Source of the DNA: Bacillus sp. FJAT-28004
GTDB lineage: Bacteria; Bacillota; Bacilli; Paenibacillales; Paenibacillaceae
Direction of reading: 5' to 3'
Assembly: GCF_001280845.1 (NCBI RefSeq)
Contig: NZ_LGHP01000001.1
Coordinates: 615,905-679,904 of the forward strand
Length of the DNA: 64,000 nucleotides
Positions 36,983 through 45,023 of the stretch are shown piece by piece. The position numbers were made by a program, and so were the translations under genes. The notes under the pieces were generated by a model. It saw only the letters and a list, made by a program, of their open reading frames with translations, made no database searches and had not been told where the DNA came from. The stretch's first letter is position 1; each line of letters starts with the position of its first letter.

Positions 36983-37162
36983 GTGACCGATGCAAACAAT
37001 GAGCAAAAACAAGGGGCAGATCCGAAGCACGAGGGTCGAGATGATTATTTTATGGATATCGACAGGATGGTAAATGAAGGATTGGGCGGCGGCAATGTGA
37101 CGCTGCAAAATGGCCTTATTGACGAATCAACGACCGATACGATGGAGCACGAATCCAGATAA
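36983..37162 (+). CDS. small acidic protein, unknown function (possibly YozQ/DUF4025-like)
   Basis: A 59-residue, acidic, probably disordered protein (MTDANNEQKQGADPKHEGRD at its start; then DYFMDIDRMVNEGLGGG and LIDESTTDTM). GTG 36983 lies 8 bases after GGGAGG, which decides the start; a longer frame from 36857 has no ribosome site. The spacing of DYxxxDxxxxxGL and the later G-x-I-D resembles DUF4025 proteins, but this is a weak match from memory. It sits 51 bases before an sspH-type spore gene, so a role in spores is conceivable. Confidence 0.6.
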   Translation: MTDANNEQKQGADPKHEGRDDYFMDIDRMVNEGLGGGNVTLQNGLIDESTTDTMEHESR

Positions 37163-37213
37163 TAAAAAACCAATAGAATGTATTTATTGAAAAAGACAGG
37201 AGGGGAAGGCAAT

Positions 37214-37396
37214 ATGGACGTAGCACGAGCGAAGCAAATATACGAATCGGAGCAGACATTCAAAGTTAATCTGGATGAGGATTCTGTCTGGATTGAAAAT
37301 GTTGATGAGTCGAATGGGATGGCAACCGTTATGGTAGGCAATAATCCCGTGAACACAAAAACGGTATCCTGTGATCGATTGAAGGAAGAAAGTTAG
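37214..37396 (+). CDS. sspH: H-type small acid-soluble spore protein
   Basis: A 60-residue protein beginning MDVARAKQIYESEQ, with the SspH-family core VWIENVDESNGMATV followed by NPxxxxTVxxxxLKEE-like NPVNTKTVSCDRLKEE. SspH proteins are minor spore-core SASPs made in the forespore. ATG 37214 follows AGGAGGGG; a frame start at 37178 would put the ribosome site inside the gene. A terminator follows at 37431. Confidence 0.88.
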   Translation: MDVARAKQIYESEQTFKVNLDEDSVWIENVDESNGMATVMVGNNPVNTKTVSCDRLKEES

Positions 37397-37430
37397 TCGT
37401 CACATGATCAAGCAGTTTCATAAAAAAGAC

Positions 37431-37468
37431 AAGAGGCTATCCCGATTCATGATGGGGTAGCCTCTTTT
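37431..37468 (+). terminator. terminator after sspH
   Basis: AAGAGGCTAtCCC / GGGgTAGCCTCTT around GATTCATGAT, followed by TT. The A run before the stem makes it usable on the minus strand too, for the convergent gene at 37511. Confidence 0.75.
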
Positions 37469-37510
37469 AGGACTTTGTACCATTCATTCACTTGGAGAAC
37501 TTGAGCGGCA

Positions 37511-37822
37511 TTACCCGCCAAATGCTTCTCTAAAGGCGATACAAAGCTGAGTGCGATCTACTTCCCATAGCTCTGCAATCTCAGTACTAACATTCTCTTC
37601 CCACCAATCGGCTTGGAGCTTCCGGTTGTTTCTATTTTCGTGGACCCAAATCAAGTTGACAATAACTTTTTTAAAATAAAGAGTCTCAGCCTGCTCCATC
37701 TTCTCCTTGGGTATCCAAATCTTCATCCGCTTCACGGTGCGGTACAGCTCGTTGCTGCAGGCTCTGCGAATTTTACGCGCAGTCGGTAAGCCGGCTGTAT
37801 GTTTTGGCGCATTAGCTTTCAT
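37511..37822 (-). CDS. conserved protein of unknown function
   Basis: A 103-residue, basic, helical-looking protein (LPTARKIRRACSNELYRTVK, WIPKEKMEQAETLYFKKVIV, QADWWEENVSTEIAELWEVD). No catalytic motif, signal or membrane segment. I recall similar short Paenibacillus proteins, some labelled 'dehydrogenase' without visible support. The start is ATG 37822 behind GAGAGGAG. It is single-gene and convergent with sspH. Confidence 0.75.
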   Translation of the reverse strand: MKANAPKHTAGLPTARKIRRACSNELYRTVKRMKIWIPKEKMEQAETLYFKKVIVNLIWVHENRNNRKLQADWWEENVSTEIAELWEVDRTQLCIAFREAFGG

Positions 37823-37907
37823 TGTAAACCGACTCCTCTCTAACCCATATGTATGCGCCTGGGGAGGAGGAGGTCACACGTTTAAGCTGTTTGCCTGCTT
37901 ATTACAT

Positions 37908-38354
37908 TCAATCCACAGTGATATAGCCAACCATTGGACCGCCATGGCGCATATCAGTATGGGTCAAGCATAAAATAGGATAAGTACCTTCTTTTTTGGC
38001 AGTGAATCGTACAATCGTCGTTTTGCCTTTTATCACTTCGCCCTTAATGTCAAGGCCTTCCACGACAAAAGGATGACTATCTCCACTTACTCCGGTAATA
38101 TGCAGTTCGGTTAGCTCATCTTTTTGGACAACAATCTGACCCGGATCCCAGCGGTACATTTCATGCTCTTTGCCGTCAGCGGTTTGTGATTTGTACTCAA
38201 CTGTAACAATCTGGAAGATTCGCGGCTCTGCTGGTTGTCCAGCTGCCTCCTTTGATCTGTCCCAGCTTAAGTAAACGCCGGTAAATACGATTAGGACAGC
38301 TACTACAATAAACAGTTGAATCTGTCGTTTACTTACAATAAAAACCTTTGACAT
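37908..38354 (-). CDS. membrane-anchored cupredoxin-domain protein
   Basis: A 148-residue protein. One N-terminal membrane anchor (about 12-30, IQLFIVVAVLIVFTGVYLSW) is followed by an outward-facing cupredoxin domain resembling the copper-A domain of cytochrome oxidase subunit II. Candidate copper ligands are the His of SHPF and the C-x2-H-x4-HGGPM run (ILCLTHTDMRHGGPM). Only one Cys is present, so a mononuclear type 1-like site is more likely than CuA. It may carry electrons or buffer copper at the membrane; no oxidase gene is adjacent. ATG 38354 with AGGTGAG. Confidence 0.85.
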   Translation of the reverse strand: MSKVFIVSKRQIQLFIVVAVLIVFTGVYLSWDRSKEAAGQPAEPRIFQIVTVEYKSQTADGKEHEMYRWDPGQIVVQKDELTELHITGVSGDSHPFVVEGLDIKGEVIKGKTTIVRFTAKKEGTYPILCLTHTDMRHGGPMVGYITVD

Positions 38355-38521
38355 GAAACGCTCACCTCATCTATTCGTATCATTTAAGGCTAGTCTATGC
38401 AGGGGCTTGTCAGCACATGACAAAAGTGGAAGGTTGTCTGTATCGTATGTTAGAATAGCTTCAGCGCAGTAATAGCAAGTGAAAGCCATATTTTATGCAG
38501 GAAGGCGGATTGAGAACAGAA

Positions 38522-39130
38522 ATGGATTTTATTCATGAAATTTTGGACAATGTATTGCAATGGGTAGAGAGCTTAGGGTACTTTGGCATTTTGATCGGTC
38601 TATTAATTGAAGTTATACCAAGTGAAATTGTGTTGGGCTTTGGAGGTTACCTAGTATGGAAGGGGGATATTTCCTTCTGGGGCGCTGTAGCGTTCGGTAC
38701 ACTTGGTGCGATCGGACAAAACTGGATTTTATATTGGATTGGAAGATATGGCGGACGTCCAATCGTCGAGAAGTACGGGAAATATATTAAAATCAAGCAA
38801 AAGCACGTTGATATTTCAGAAAACTGGTTTAATAAGTATGGTGTAGGCATCGTGTTCACAGCTCGCTTTGTTCCAGTTATGAGACAAGTTATTTCAATCC
38901 CAGCGGGTATGGCAAGAATGAATTTTGGTCTATTTACACTTCTAACTGCACTTGCTTCACTGCCTTGGTCTATTTTATTTATTTATTTAGGAAAATCGCT
39001 AGGTGAGAATTGGGATAAAATCGATGAGAAAGCTGCGCCTTATGTACAGCCAGCCATCTTGATTGCAATTGCGCTGCTTATCGTTTATGTGCTTTTCAAA
39101 TTTGTACGCTCACGCCGCAAATCGGTATAA
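38522..39130 (+). CDS. DedA-family membrane protein
   Basis: A 202-residue VTT-domain protein with about five hydrophobic segments and the DedA hallmarks EVIPSEIVLGFGGYLVW, FGTLGAIGQNWILYWIGRYGG and FTARFVPVMRQVISIPAGMA. The family takes part in undecaprenyl-phosphate or phospholipid flipping and membrane potential homeostasis. ATG 38522 is preferred (AAGGCGG 13 bases upstream); ATG 38495 in frame would add nine residues and has a poor site. It is divergent from the cupredoxin gene. Confidence 0.92.
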   Translation: MDFIHEILDNVLQWVESLGYFGILIGLLIEVIPSEIVLGFGGYLVWKGDISFWGAVAFGTLGAIGQNWILYWIGRYGGRPIVEKYGKYIKIKQKHVDISENWFNKYGVGIVFTARFVPVMRQVISIPAGMARMNFGLFTLLTALASLPWSILFIYLGKSLGENWDKIDEKAAPYVQPAILIAIALLIVYVLFKFVRSRRKSV

Positions 39131-39195
39131 TGGAACAGTCAACCTTGCATAGTTTTCTGAGGAGTACCCATTAAATAGACGAAAGAGGGATTCAT

Positions 39196-39762
39196 ATGAG
39201 CAAAAGCATTGCAGATAAACTGGGTAAAGGTATTAGCCCGCAACAATTCATTGACGGCATGACCAAAAATAAAGAGCAGTTTTTGGATTGGTCGGAAAAG
39301 TTCGTTTGGACCGATGAGAGTGACAAGGAATACTTCGAATCGCTTAATAACCGTGATGATCTCCGCGTATTGATTCTGATGGCTGATTGGTGTGGCGATG
39401 TTGTGCGCAATATACCTGTTGTGTTCAAGGTGCTTGAGAACAGCGGTGTACCGACTGAAGTGCTTATTATGGAAGAGCATCTCGATACGATGGATCAATT
39501 TTTGACACTGGGCGGCCGTTCTGTACCTGTCGTTATCGTTGCAGATACTGGCGGAGCAGTACTGGGTCAATGGGGACCGCGTCCGACTCATGTTCAGGAA
39601 GCTATGCTTGCGTTTAAAAAAGAAAATCCAGACCGTGAAGCATCCGACTATCAAGAGAAGCTTGCGGTAACAAGGCAAGAAATTGGCCGTCGTTATGGAG
39701 AAGGAACCGCATATCAATCCATTATTGTGAAAGAACTCCGCACTTTGTTGGAGTCATTTTAA
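39196..39762 (+). CDS. thioredoxin-fold protein lacking the resolving cysteine
   Basis: A 188-residue protein of the thioredoxin-like family found in Bacillales. The active-site region reads LMADWCGDVVRN: only the first Cys of a CxxC is kept (WCGD). It retains the cis-proline loop GGRSVPVVIV. This points to a monothiol or non-redox role. No signal peptide. ATG 39196 behind GAGGGA. It is six bases before the MBL-fold gene, so the two form an operon that may continue to tex. Confidence 0.85.
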   Translation: MSKSIADKLGKGISPQQFIDGMTKNKEQFLDWSEKFVWTDESDKEYFESLNNRDDLRVLILMADWCGDVVRNIPVVFKVLENSGVPTEVLIMEEHLDTMDQFLTLGGRSVPVVIVADTGGAVLGQWGPRPTHVQEAMLAFKKENPDREASDYQEKLAVTRQEIGRRYGEGTAYQSIIVKELRTLLESF

Positions 39763-39768
39763 GCGATT

Positions 39769-40434
39769 ATGAGTGAGAATATGCGAATTGAGACATTTAC
39801 ATTAGGCCCTTTGCAAACCAATGCTTATCTCATTACGGTGAAGGAGCCTGCTTCTAGCGATGGTGAAGAGCCGAAGGAACGCGCCATCGTCATTGATCCA
39901 GGAATGAATCCACGCAAGCTGATTGAGCGCCTAAATGGCGTTAAGGTCGAGGCAATCCTTCTAACTCACGCCCACTTCGACCATATGGGCGGAGTGGATG
40001 AATTGCGAAAGCTCGCTAATTGCCCTGTGTACATACATGATTTGGAGGCAGATTGGCTAACAGATCCGCGTAAAAATGGTTCAATGAGATGGCAGGATGT
40101 AACGCCTCCGCTCTCAACAGATGCTGCTGAATATGCATTGGCGGAAGGACAAACTTTATCGCTGCTTGGCTTATCTTTCAAAGTCATGCATACGCCAGGG
40201 CATTCTCCTGGCAGCGTCAGCTTCCTGCATGGCAATCATTTGTTCTCAGGCGATGTGCTGTTCAAAATGTCGGTTGGCCGAACGGACCTGCCCGGTGGAC
40301 GTGAACGGGATTTATATGACTCCATTCGTTTGAAGCTGTACAAACTAAGCCCAGAAGTCATTGTATATCCAGGACATGGCGGTCGTACGACGATAGGTTT
40401 TGAGATGGCGAACAACCCTTATACGGGAGCATGA
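39769..40434 (+). CDS. metallo-beta-lactamase-fold hydrolase (glyoxalase II-like)
   Basis: A 221-residue enzyme with the full MBL metal set: THAHFDHMGG (HxHxDH), TPGHSPGS (His), FSGDVLF (bridging Asp) and YPGHGGRT (last His). The start region FTLGPLQTNAYLI is typical of YqgX/hydroxyacylglutathione-hydrolase-like proteins. It probably hydrolyses a thioester or related small molecule; the substrate is unknown. ATG 39769 chosen; ATG 39781 (GAGTGAG just upstream) would remove four residues. Lies between the thioredoxin-like gene and tex on the same strand. Confidence 0.92.
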   Translation: MSENMRIETFTLGPLQTNAYLITVKEPASSDGEEPKERAIVIDPGMNPRKLIERLNGVKVEAILLTHAHFDHMGGVDELRKLANCPVYIHDLEADWLTDPRKNGSMRWQDVTPPLSTDAAEYALAEGQTLSLLGLSFKVMHTPGHSPGSVSFLHGNHLFSGDVLFKMSVGRTDLPGGRERDLYDSIRLKLYKLSPEVIVYPGHGGRTTIGFEMANNPYTGA

Positions 40435-40457
40435 AGCATGAGGAAGGGGCATGACGT

Positions 40458-42716
40458 TTGACAGATACGAAGGTACAGCATTTTACAGATGATGCAGAAG
40501 AGAATGTTGGGAAATCGAAGTTGACAGCAGAACAGAAAGCAGCTGAAAGTCAGCGGATTATTACTGGCATTGCTGCGCAGTTATCGATCCCGGTAACAAA
40601 AGTGAAATCGGCAGTTGGTTTGCTTGATGAAGGCAACACCATTCCATTTATCGCTCGTTATCGCAAAGAGATGACAGGTGAGCTGGATGAAAATGATTTA
40701 AGAGCAATCGAAGAGAAGCTGCAATATATGCGGAACCTGGAAGAGCGCAAGCGCGAGGTTATTCGTCTAATAGATGAGCAAGGCAAGCTAACTGAAGCAC
40801 TGCGTACGGCGATTACACAATCGGTCAAGCTGCAAGAGATTGAGGATTTGTATCGACCATACCGGCAAAAACGCAAGACTCGTGCCAGCGTAGCGAAGGA
40901 AAGAGGACTGGAGCCTCTGTCGGAGTGGTTATGGTCACAGCCACGCAGCGGTGATCCGCTTGTTGAAGCAGCCCGTTATGTGAATGTAGAAAAAGGTGTA
41001 CCGACCGCTCAGGATGCTTTAAATGGAGCTTCGGACATCATCGCCGAAAATATTGCGGATGATGCTTCCATTCGCGCATGGGTACGTAAATTCACTTTCG
41101 ATCAAGCGATAATTAAGACAGAAGCTAAAAATGCGGCGGAAGAAACGGTTTATGAAATGTATTACAGCTATCAGGAGCCAGTTCGAAAGCTGCCGCCACA
41201 TCGTGTCCTTGCAATTAATCGTGCTGAGCGTGAGGATGTACTGCGCGTTGCATTCGATGTTCCAACGGAACGCATTCATGAGCATATCCAGAGAAAGCTG
41301 CTTAGAAACGGCACAGCGCAATCCGTACGTGATGTGCTTGTAACAGTCATTGAAGACTCTTATAAGCGACTTATCTCGCCATCTATTGAACGTGAGGTTC
41401 GTGGTGAACTGACAGAGAAGGCAGAAGAGCATGCGATTTCAATTTTCTCTGAAAACTTGCGCAATCTGCTGCTGCAGCCGCCGGTTCGCGGCAATATCGT
41501 GCTCGGTGTTGACCCTGCATTTCGTACGGGATGCAAGCTTGCGGTCATTGATGATATTGGCAAACTGCTGGAGGTTGCTGTATCCTATCCTACGCCTCCA
41601 AACAACAAGGTAGCTGAAGCAGAAAAACTTATAAATGGTTTAATTGATAAATATAAAGTGGAATTGATCGTCATTGGCAACGGTACAGCCTCACGTGAGA
41701 CGGAACAATTTATTGCTACCTTGATAGGCAAGCGTAAAGCGGCCGGAGCGGGCGGCTCTGATCTTAAGTACATAATCGTCAATGAAGCAGGCGCAAGCGT
41801 TTATTCGGCCTCTAAACTCGCTCAGGAGGAGTTTCCAACGCTTGATGTCGCAGAGCGCAGCGCAGTATCGATTGCCCGTAGATTGCAGGATCCGCTTGCA
41901 GAGCTCGTAAAAATCGAGCCAAAGGCAATTGGAGTTGGGCAATATCAACATGACGTTAGTCAAAAGCGGTTGGATGAGACGCTTGGCGGCGTAGTTGAAT
42001 CTGCCGTCAACCATGTAGGCGTTGATGTGAACACAGCTTCAGCATCATTGTTATCCTACGTGGCGGGCATCAACGCTACGATAGCGAAAAATATTGTTAA
42101 ATACCGTGATGAGAATGGACGATTCATTAAACGCAACCAGTTGCAGAAGGTACCGCGCCTAGGCGCAAAATCGTATGAGCAATGTATTGGTTTCCTGAGA
42201 ATTGCTGAACCAGTCAATCCATTAGACAGCACGCCTATTCACCCAGAGTCTTATGAGGTGGTAGACAAGCTGTTTAGTGAGCTTGGCCTTGGACTTAAGC
42301 AGTTAGGCTCAGAGGAGCTGAGAACGAAGCTTGCTGAGCTTGACGCAGATCGTATCGCGCCAACGCTTGGAGTCGGTGTACCTACCTTGCGGGACATTAT
42401 GGACAGCCTGCTTCGTCCGGGGCGCGACCCGCGTGAAGAGCTGCCTCCTCCGATTTTCCATACGGATGTGCTCAATATCGAGGATCTGACTCCAGGAATG
42501 GAACTTCATGGGACGGTGCGCAACGTCATCGATTTTGGCGCGTTTGTCGATATTGGCATCAAAAACGATGGACTCGTTCATATTTCTCAGCTCAGCGATA
42601 AGTTCGTTAAACGTCCGATGGATGTCGTGTCTGTCGGCGATACAGTGACCGTATGGGTACTTAGCGTCGATTCAAAAAAAGGACGCGTTAGCTTGAGTAT
42701 GCGCAAGCCTAACTAA
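40458..42716 (+). CDS. tex: Tex family transcription accessory / RNA-binding protein
   Basis: A 752-residue protein in the standard Tex order. The N-terminal helical domain has LDEGNTIPFIARYRKEMTG; the YqgF/RNase H-like domain has VLGVDPAFRTGCKLAVID; helix-hairpin-helix motifs include DVNTASASLLSYVAGI and RNQLQKVPRLG; the C-terminal S1 domain (about 665-735) has GTVRNVIDFGAFVDIGI and DGLVHISQLS. Tex binds nucleic acid and influences transcription and expression of virulence or stress genes. About 30 residues of charged N-terminal extension precede the conserved start. The start is TTG 40458 after GGAAGGGG. Confidence 0.95.
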   Translation: MTDTKVQHFTDDAEENVGKSKLTAEQKAAESQRIITGIAAQLSIPVTKVKSAVGLLDEGNTIPFIARYRKEMTGELDENDLRAIEEKLQYMRNLEERKREVIRLIDEQGKLTEALRTAITQSVKLQEIEDLYRPYRQKRKTRASVAKERGLEPLSEWLWSQPRSGDPLVEAARYVNVEKGVPTAQDALNGASDIIAENIADDASIRAWVRKFTFDQAIIKTEAKNAAEETVYEMYYSYQEPVRKLPPHRVLAINRAEREDVLRVAFDVPTERIHEHIQRKLLRNGTAQSVRDVLVTVIEDSYKRLISPSIEREVRGELTEKAEEHAISIFSENLRNLLLQPPVRGNIVLGVDPAFRTGCKLAVIDDIGKLLEVAVSYPTPPNNKVAEAEKLINGLIDKYKVELIVIGNGTASRETEQFIATLIGKRKAAGAGGSDLKYIIVNEAGASVYSASKLAQEEFPTLDVAERSAVSIARRLQDPLAELVKIEPKAIGVGQYQHDVSQKRLDETLGGVVESAVNHVGVDVNTASASLLSYVAGINATIAKNIVKYRDENGRFIKRNQLQKVPRLGAKSYEQCIGFLRIAEPVNPLDSTPIHPESYEVVDKLFSELGLGLKQLGSEELRTKLAELDADRIAPTLGVGVPTLRDIMDSLLRPGRDPREELPPPIFHTDVLNIEDLTPGMELHGTVRNVIDFGAFVDIGIKNDGLVHISQLSDKFVKRPMDVVSVGDTVTVWVLSVDSKKGRVSLSMRKPN

Positions 42717-42727
42717 CGTTTTCCATA

Positions 42728-42768
42728 TAAAGGGCTTGCCTGTTATGAGGCAAGCCCTTTATAATTTA
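42728..42768 (+). terminator. tex terminator
   Basis: AAAGGGCTTGCCT and AGGCAAGCCCTTT pair perfectly around GTTATG, followed by ATAATTT; the T tract is weak. Confidence 0.75.
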
Positions 42769-42817
42769 TCAAGTGCATGGGCATCGCCAACTACCCTACA
42801 AAAGGAGTGAGATGACT

Positions 42818-43264
42818 ATGAAAACAGAAAAGGTAAGCGGATCTGCCCATTCAAAATGGTTTGGGCTCGCATTGCAAGCACTCGTTATTTTATCGCGCAA
42901 GTCGGAATGCTACCCAAGTGCAGCCATTGCCGGTTGCTTGAACTCTGAAGCAACACAATTGCGTAAAGTGCTGGCTAAGCTGGCAGCCGGACAGTTAATT
43001 GAAACGAGAGAAGGCCGTGATGGAGGATATAGACTGAAGCGCCCTCCAGAGACGATATCGCTAGCAGAGGTGTACACCGCCCTCAAAGTAGGAGAACCGC
43101 TTTGCAGCGGCATGCTGGACACGATCAGCTTGCATGAAGCTGGCATGAGCATGAAATCAGCATTCATGGATATTGCAAACGAAATTGAACAGAAAACGAT
43201 CGAAACACTGCAACAGTTTACAATTGCGCAGCTGGCAGAAAAAACATTGCCTAATTCTTCTTAG
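42818..43264 (+). CDS. Rrf2-family transcriptional regulator
   Basis: A 148-residue winged-helix regulator. HTH features are ALQALVILSRKSE, PSAAIAGCLN and RKVLAKLAAGQLIETREGRDGGY, the last being the Rrf2 wing. Cysteines at SECYP, AGCLN and PLCSG do not show the tight C-x5-C-x7-C cluster of IscR/NsrR, so an iron-sulfur centre is uncertain. ATG 42818 (AAGGAG 10 bases upstream) is chosen; ATG 42812 is an alternative. It precedes a nitroreductase with its own promoter, whose dyads are candidate operators. Confidence 0.9.
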   Translation: MKTEKVSGSAHSKWFGLALQALVILSRKSECYPSAAIAGCLNSEATQLRKVLAKLAAGQLIETREGRDGGYRLKRPPETISLAEVYTALKVGEPLCSGMLDTISLHEAGMSMKSAFMDIANEIEQKTIETLQQFTIAQLAEKTLPNSS

Positions 43265-43294
43265 AAAGTAATTAAATTTATTAAAGTTAGTCAA

Positions 43295-43323
43295 TTGACA
43301 AATGTAACGACACGACCTATACT
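43295..43323 (+). promoter_or_regulatory. strong sigma-A promoter of the nitroreductase gene
   Basis: TTGACA and TATACT with a 17-bp spacer, near consensus, lie 121 bases before the nitroreductase start. Confidence 0.8.
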
Positions 43324-43356
43324 GTGTATATAAATGATACAGTTTATCTTTCATTA

Positions 43357-43378
43357 ACTGTGCTGGGCGAAGCACAGT
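43357..43378 (+). promoter_or_regulatory. dyad in the nitroreductase leader, candidate Rrf2 operator
   Basis: ACTGTGCT-GGGCGA-AGCACAGT is a perfect 8-bp dyad just downstream of the promoter. The same ACTGT/ACAGT half-sites also occur at the -10 region (43321 and about 43339). A site for the neighbouring Rrf2 protein is an inference from position. Confidence 0.45.
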
Positions 43379-43443
43379 ATATTCGTGAGATTAACTGAGT
43401 AGAATCTGGCACAGATAAAATAATTTCCTTTGGAGGGAACCAT

Positions 43444-44118
43444 ATGTCAACAACTCAAAGTGCTTCACAAGAAAAAGCTCAAACGAATGAGCAACTGGAT
43501 GCAACATTCTTTAACGTTTTAAATAGCCGTCGTTCCGTTCGCGAATATGACAGCAGCGTAGTCATTTCTGAGGAAGAAATCAGAGACATTTTAGAAACTG
43601 CAATCAAAGCACCATCCTCATCCAATATGCAGCCTTGGCGTTTCCTTGTCGTAACGGATCCAGAATTGAAGCAAAAACTGCTTCCAATCGCATTTAATCA
43701 AAAGCAGGTTGCTGCTGCATCTGCGATTGTTATTGTTCTAGCTGATTTGGAAATGTACACTTTATCCGAGAAAATTTATGGATCAGCGATCCAAGCAGGT
43801 TTTATGACTGAAGAAGTGGGCAACAACTTTATTGCGAACTCTACGAAGATGTACTCATCTTTGCCGGCAGAGCGTTTGAAAGAAATCGTTGTATTTGACA
43901 CAGGCCTTGTGGCGATGCAACTTATGCTGACAGCTCGTGCGAAAGGATATGATTCCGTTCCTATGGGCGGCTATAACCGTGATCAAGTGATGGAATTGTT
44001 TAATATCTCGGATCGTTATTTGCCGACATTGATGCTGCCAATCGGCAAAGCGGCTGTAGAAGGACGAGAAACAACGCGTTTATCGGTTGATGACGTCACT
44101 TTTTTCAACAAATTCTAA
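43444..44118 (+). CDS. nitroreductase-family oxidoreductase
   Basis: A 224-residue FMN-dependent nitroreductase-fold enzyme. SRRSVREYDSS is the FMN-phosphate binding start, APSSSNMQPWRFLVV the second conserved block, and GYDSVPMGGYNRDQVMELF the C-terminal block. Such enzymes reduce nitro, quinone or flavin substrates with NAD(P)H. ATG 43444 follows GGAGGG. It is adjacent to the Rrf2 gene but separately promoted, suggesting redox- or nitrosative-stress control. Confidence 0.93.
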   Translation: MSTTQSASQEKAQTNEQLDATFFNVLNSRRSVREYDSSVVISEEEIRDILETAIKAPSSSNMQPWRFLVVTDPELKQKLLPIAFNQKQVAAASAIVIVLADLEMYTLSEKIYGSAIQAGFMTEEVGNNFIANSTKMYSSLPAERLKEIVVFDTGLVAMQLMLTARAKGYDSVPMGGYNRDQVMELFNISDRYLPTLMLPIGKAAVEGRETTRLSVDDVTFFNKF

Positions 44119-44139
44119 TTTAATCGTAACTAATCAATA

Positions 44140-44178
44140 ACAAAAAGCGACCCTCAGAAGATGAGGGTCGCTTTTGTT
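44140..44178 (+). terminator. nitroreductase terminator
   Basis: AAAAGCGACCCTCA / TGAGGGTCGCTTTT around GAAGA, with A run before and TTGTTATTTT after. Confidence 0.9.
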
Positions 44179-44307
44179 ATTTTAATGATAAGTAGTTAGG
44201 AGTGCTCATTGACATTCTACATTTATTTCACCGTTTAAATGAGCGTATCCCTTATAAGAATGGCAGCAGCCGTATACGGTTATGTGGTTGGGCAGAGCTC
44301 CATTACA

Positions 44308-44451
44308 TTACTGAAATTCGGTGCCCATTTCATCTTCCTTCAGACCTTGTTTGTTTCGGTAGAAATACCAGCAGTCATTAAGCAGCTTAATTTGTCTGCG
44401 ATCTTTTTTCTGAAATGCACGCATCATTTGATTGCACAGCCACTGTGGCAT
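44308..44451 (-). CDS. cmpA: cortex morphogenetic protein CmpA
   Basis: A 47-residue protein that starts MPQWLCNQMMRAFQKKD, continues RRQIKLLNDCWYFYRNKQGL and ends EDEMGTEFQ. The pattern MPxWLxxQMxxAFxxKDxxQIKLLNxCWYFY is that of CmpA, a small sporulation protein that in Bacillus subtilis couples spore coat assembly to cortex formation through SpoIVA quality control. The C-terminus is about ten residues longer than the 37-residue B. subtilis protein as I remember it. AAGGAG lies 10 bases before the ATG at 44451. Being under 60 codons it is easily missed; an overlapping plus-strand frame (44239-44580) is a shadow. Confidence 0.9.
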   Translation of the reverse strand: MPQWLCNQMMRAFQKKDRRQIKLLNDCWYFYRNKQGLKEDEMGTEFQ

Positions 44452-44531
44452 ACATATCGTTCTCCTTCCCCAGGCCTAACTTGTTGTAATACTACAATAT
44501 GGGGAAGGGCGTGTGTCCGTGCAGGTCCTAC

Positions 44532-44894
44532 CTATATACTCTGTTCTTCTTCGTATTCTTCGTACCACTGTTCAAGCTGAGCTTGCAAGGCGCGAATTTC
44601 TGTTAAAAGCGAAATAAGCGGATAGGACTTTTCTTGTACGCCAGCAAAATCCTTCTCAAGGCTGTTGATGTAATCCAGACCTGAAACGATCTTAATCGAT
44701 GTATCATGCAGCTCGACATCGTTGCATTCAGCTACAGCATAAGGCAAGCTTGGAACATGCTCAGCCGTTAATTTATCGATTTCTTTATGAAGCCGGAGAT
44801 TGAGCGCGCTTAGCTGATAAGCGTGCGAATCAGGCATTTCCACGAAAAAGATGCTGTCATTTTGTTTCAATAGGACATAGCGCATAGTTGCCAT
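44532..44894 (-). CDS. conserved protein of unknown function
   Basis: A 120-residue acidic protein, mostly helical towards the C-terminus (LISLLTEIRALQAQLEQWYE is a likely coiled coil). It begins MATMRYVLLKQNDSIFFVEM. No known catalytic or binding motif, signal or membrane segment was recognised. ATG 44894 follows AGGGGAG by 12 bases. It lies 80 bases upstream of cmpA on the same strand and is divergent from sprT. Confidence 0.72.
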   Translation of the reverse strand: MATMRYVLLKQNDSIFFVEMPDSHAYQLSALNLRLHKEIDKLTAEHVPSLPYAVAECNDVELHDTSIKIVSGLDYINSLEKDFAGVQEKSYPLISLLTEIRALQAQLEQWYEEYEEEQSI

Positions 44895-45023
44895 AATAGT
44901 AAGATCTCCCCTTTAGTATGTTACCGTACTTCTGCTACAATTTTTCTGCATATTTAATAATTCCTACTTGACAGTGTAGCCTATCGCAGCTTTAAAATTC
45001 AAGTAGTTGGGGGAGAATAATGA

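Noticed and set aside
44239-44580. 113-codon plus-strand frame
   Set aside because: Antisense to cmpA and the end of the gene at 44532; the minus-strand cmpA frame has far better evidence.
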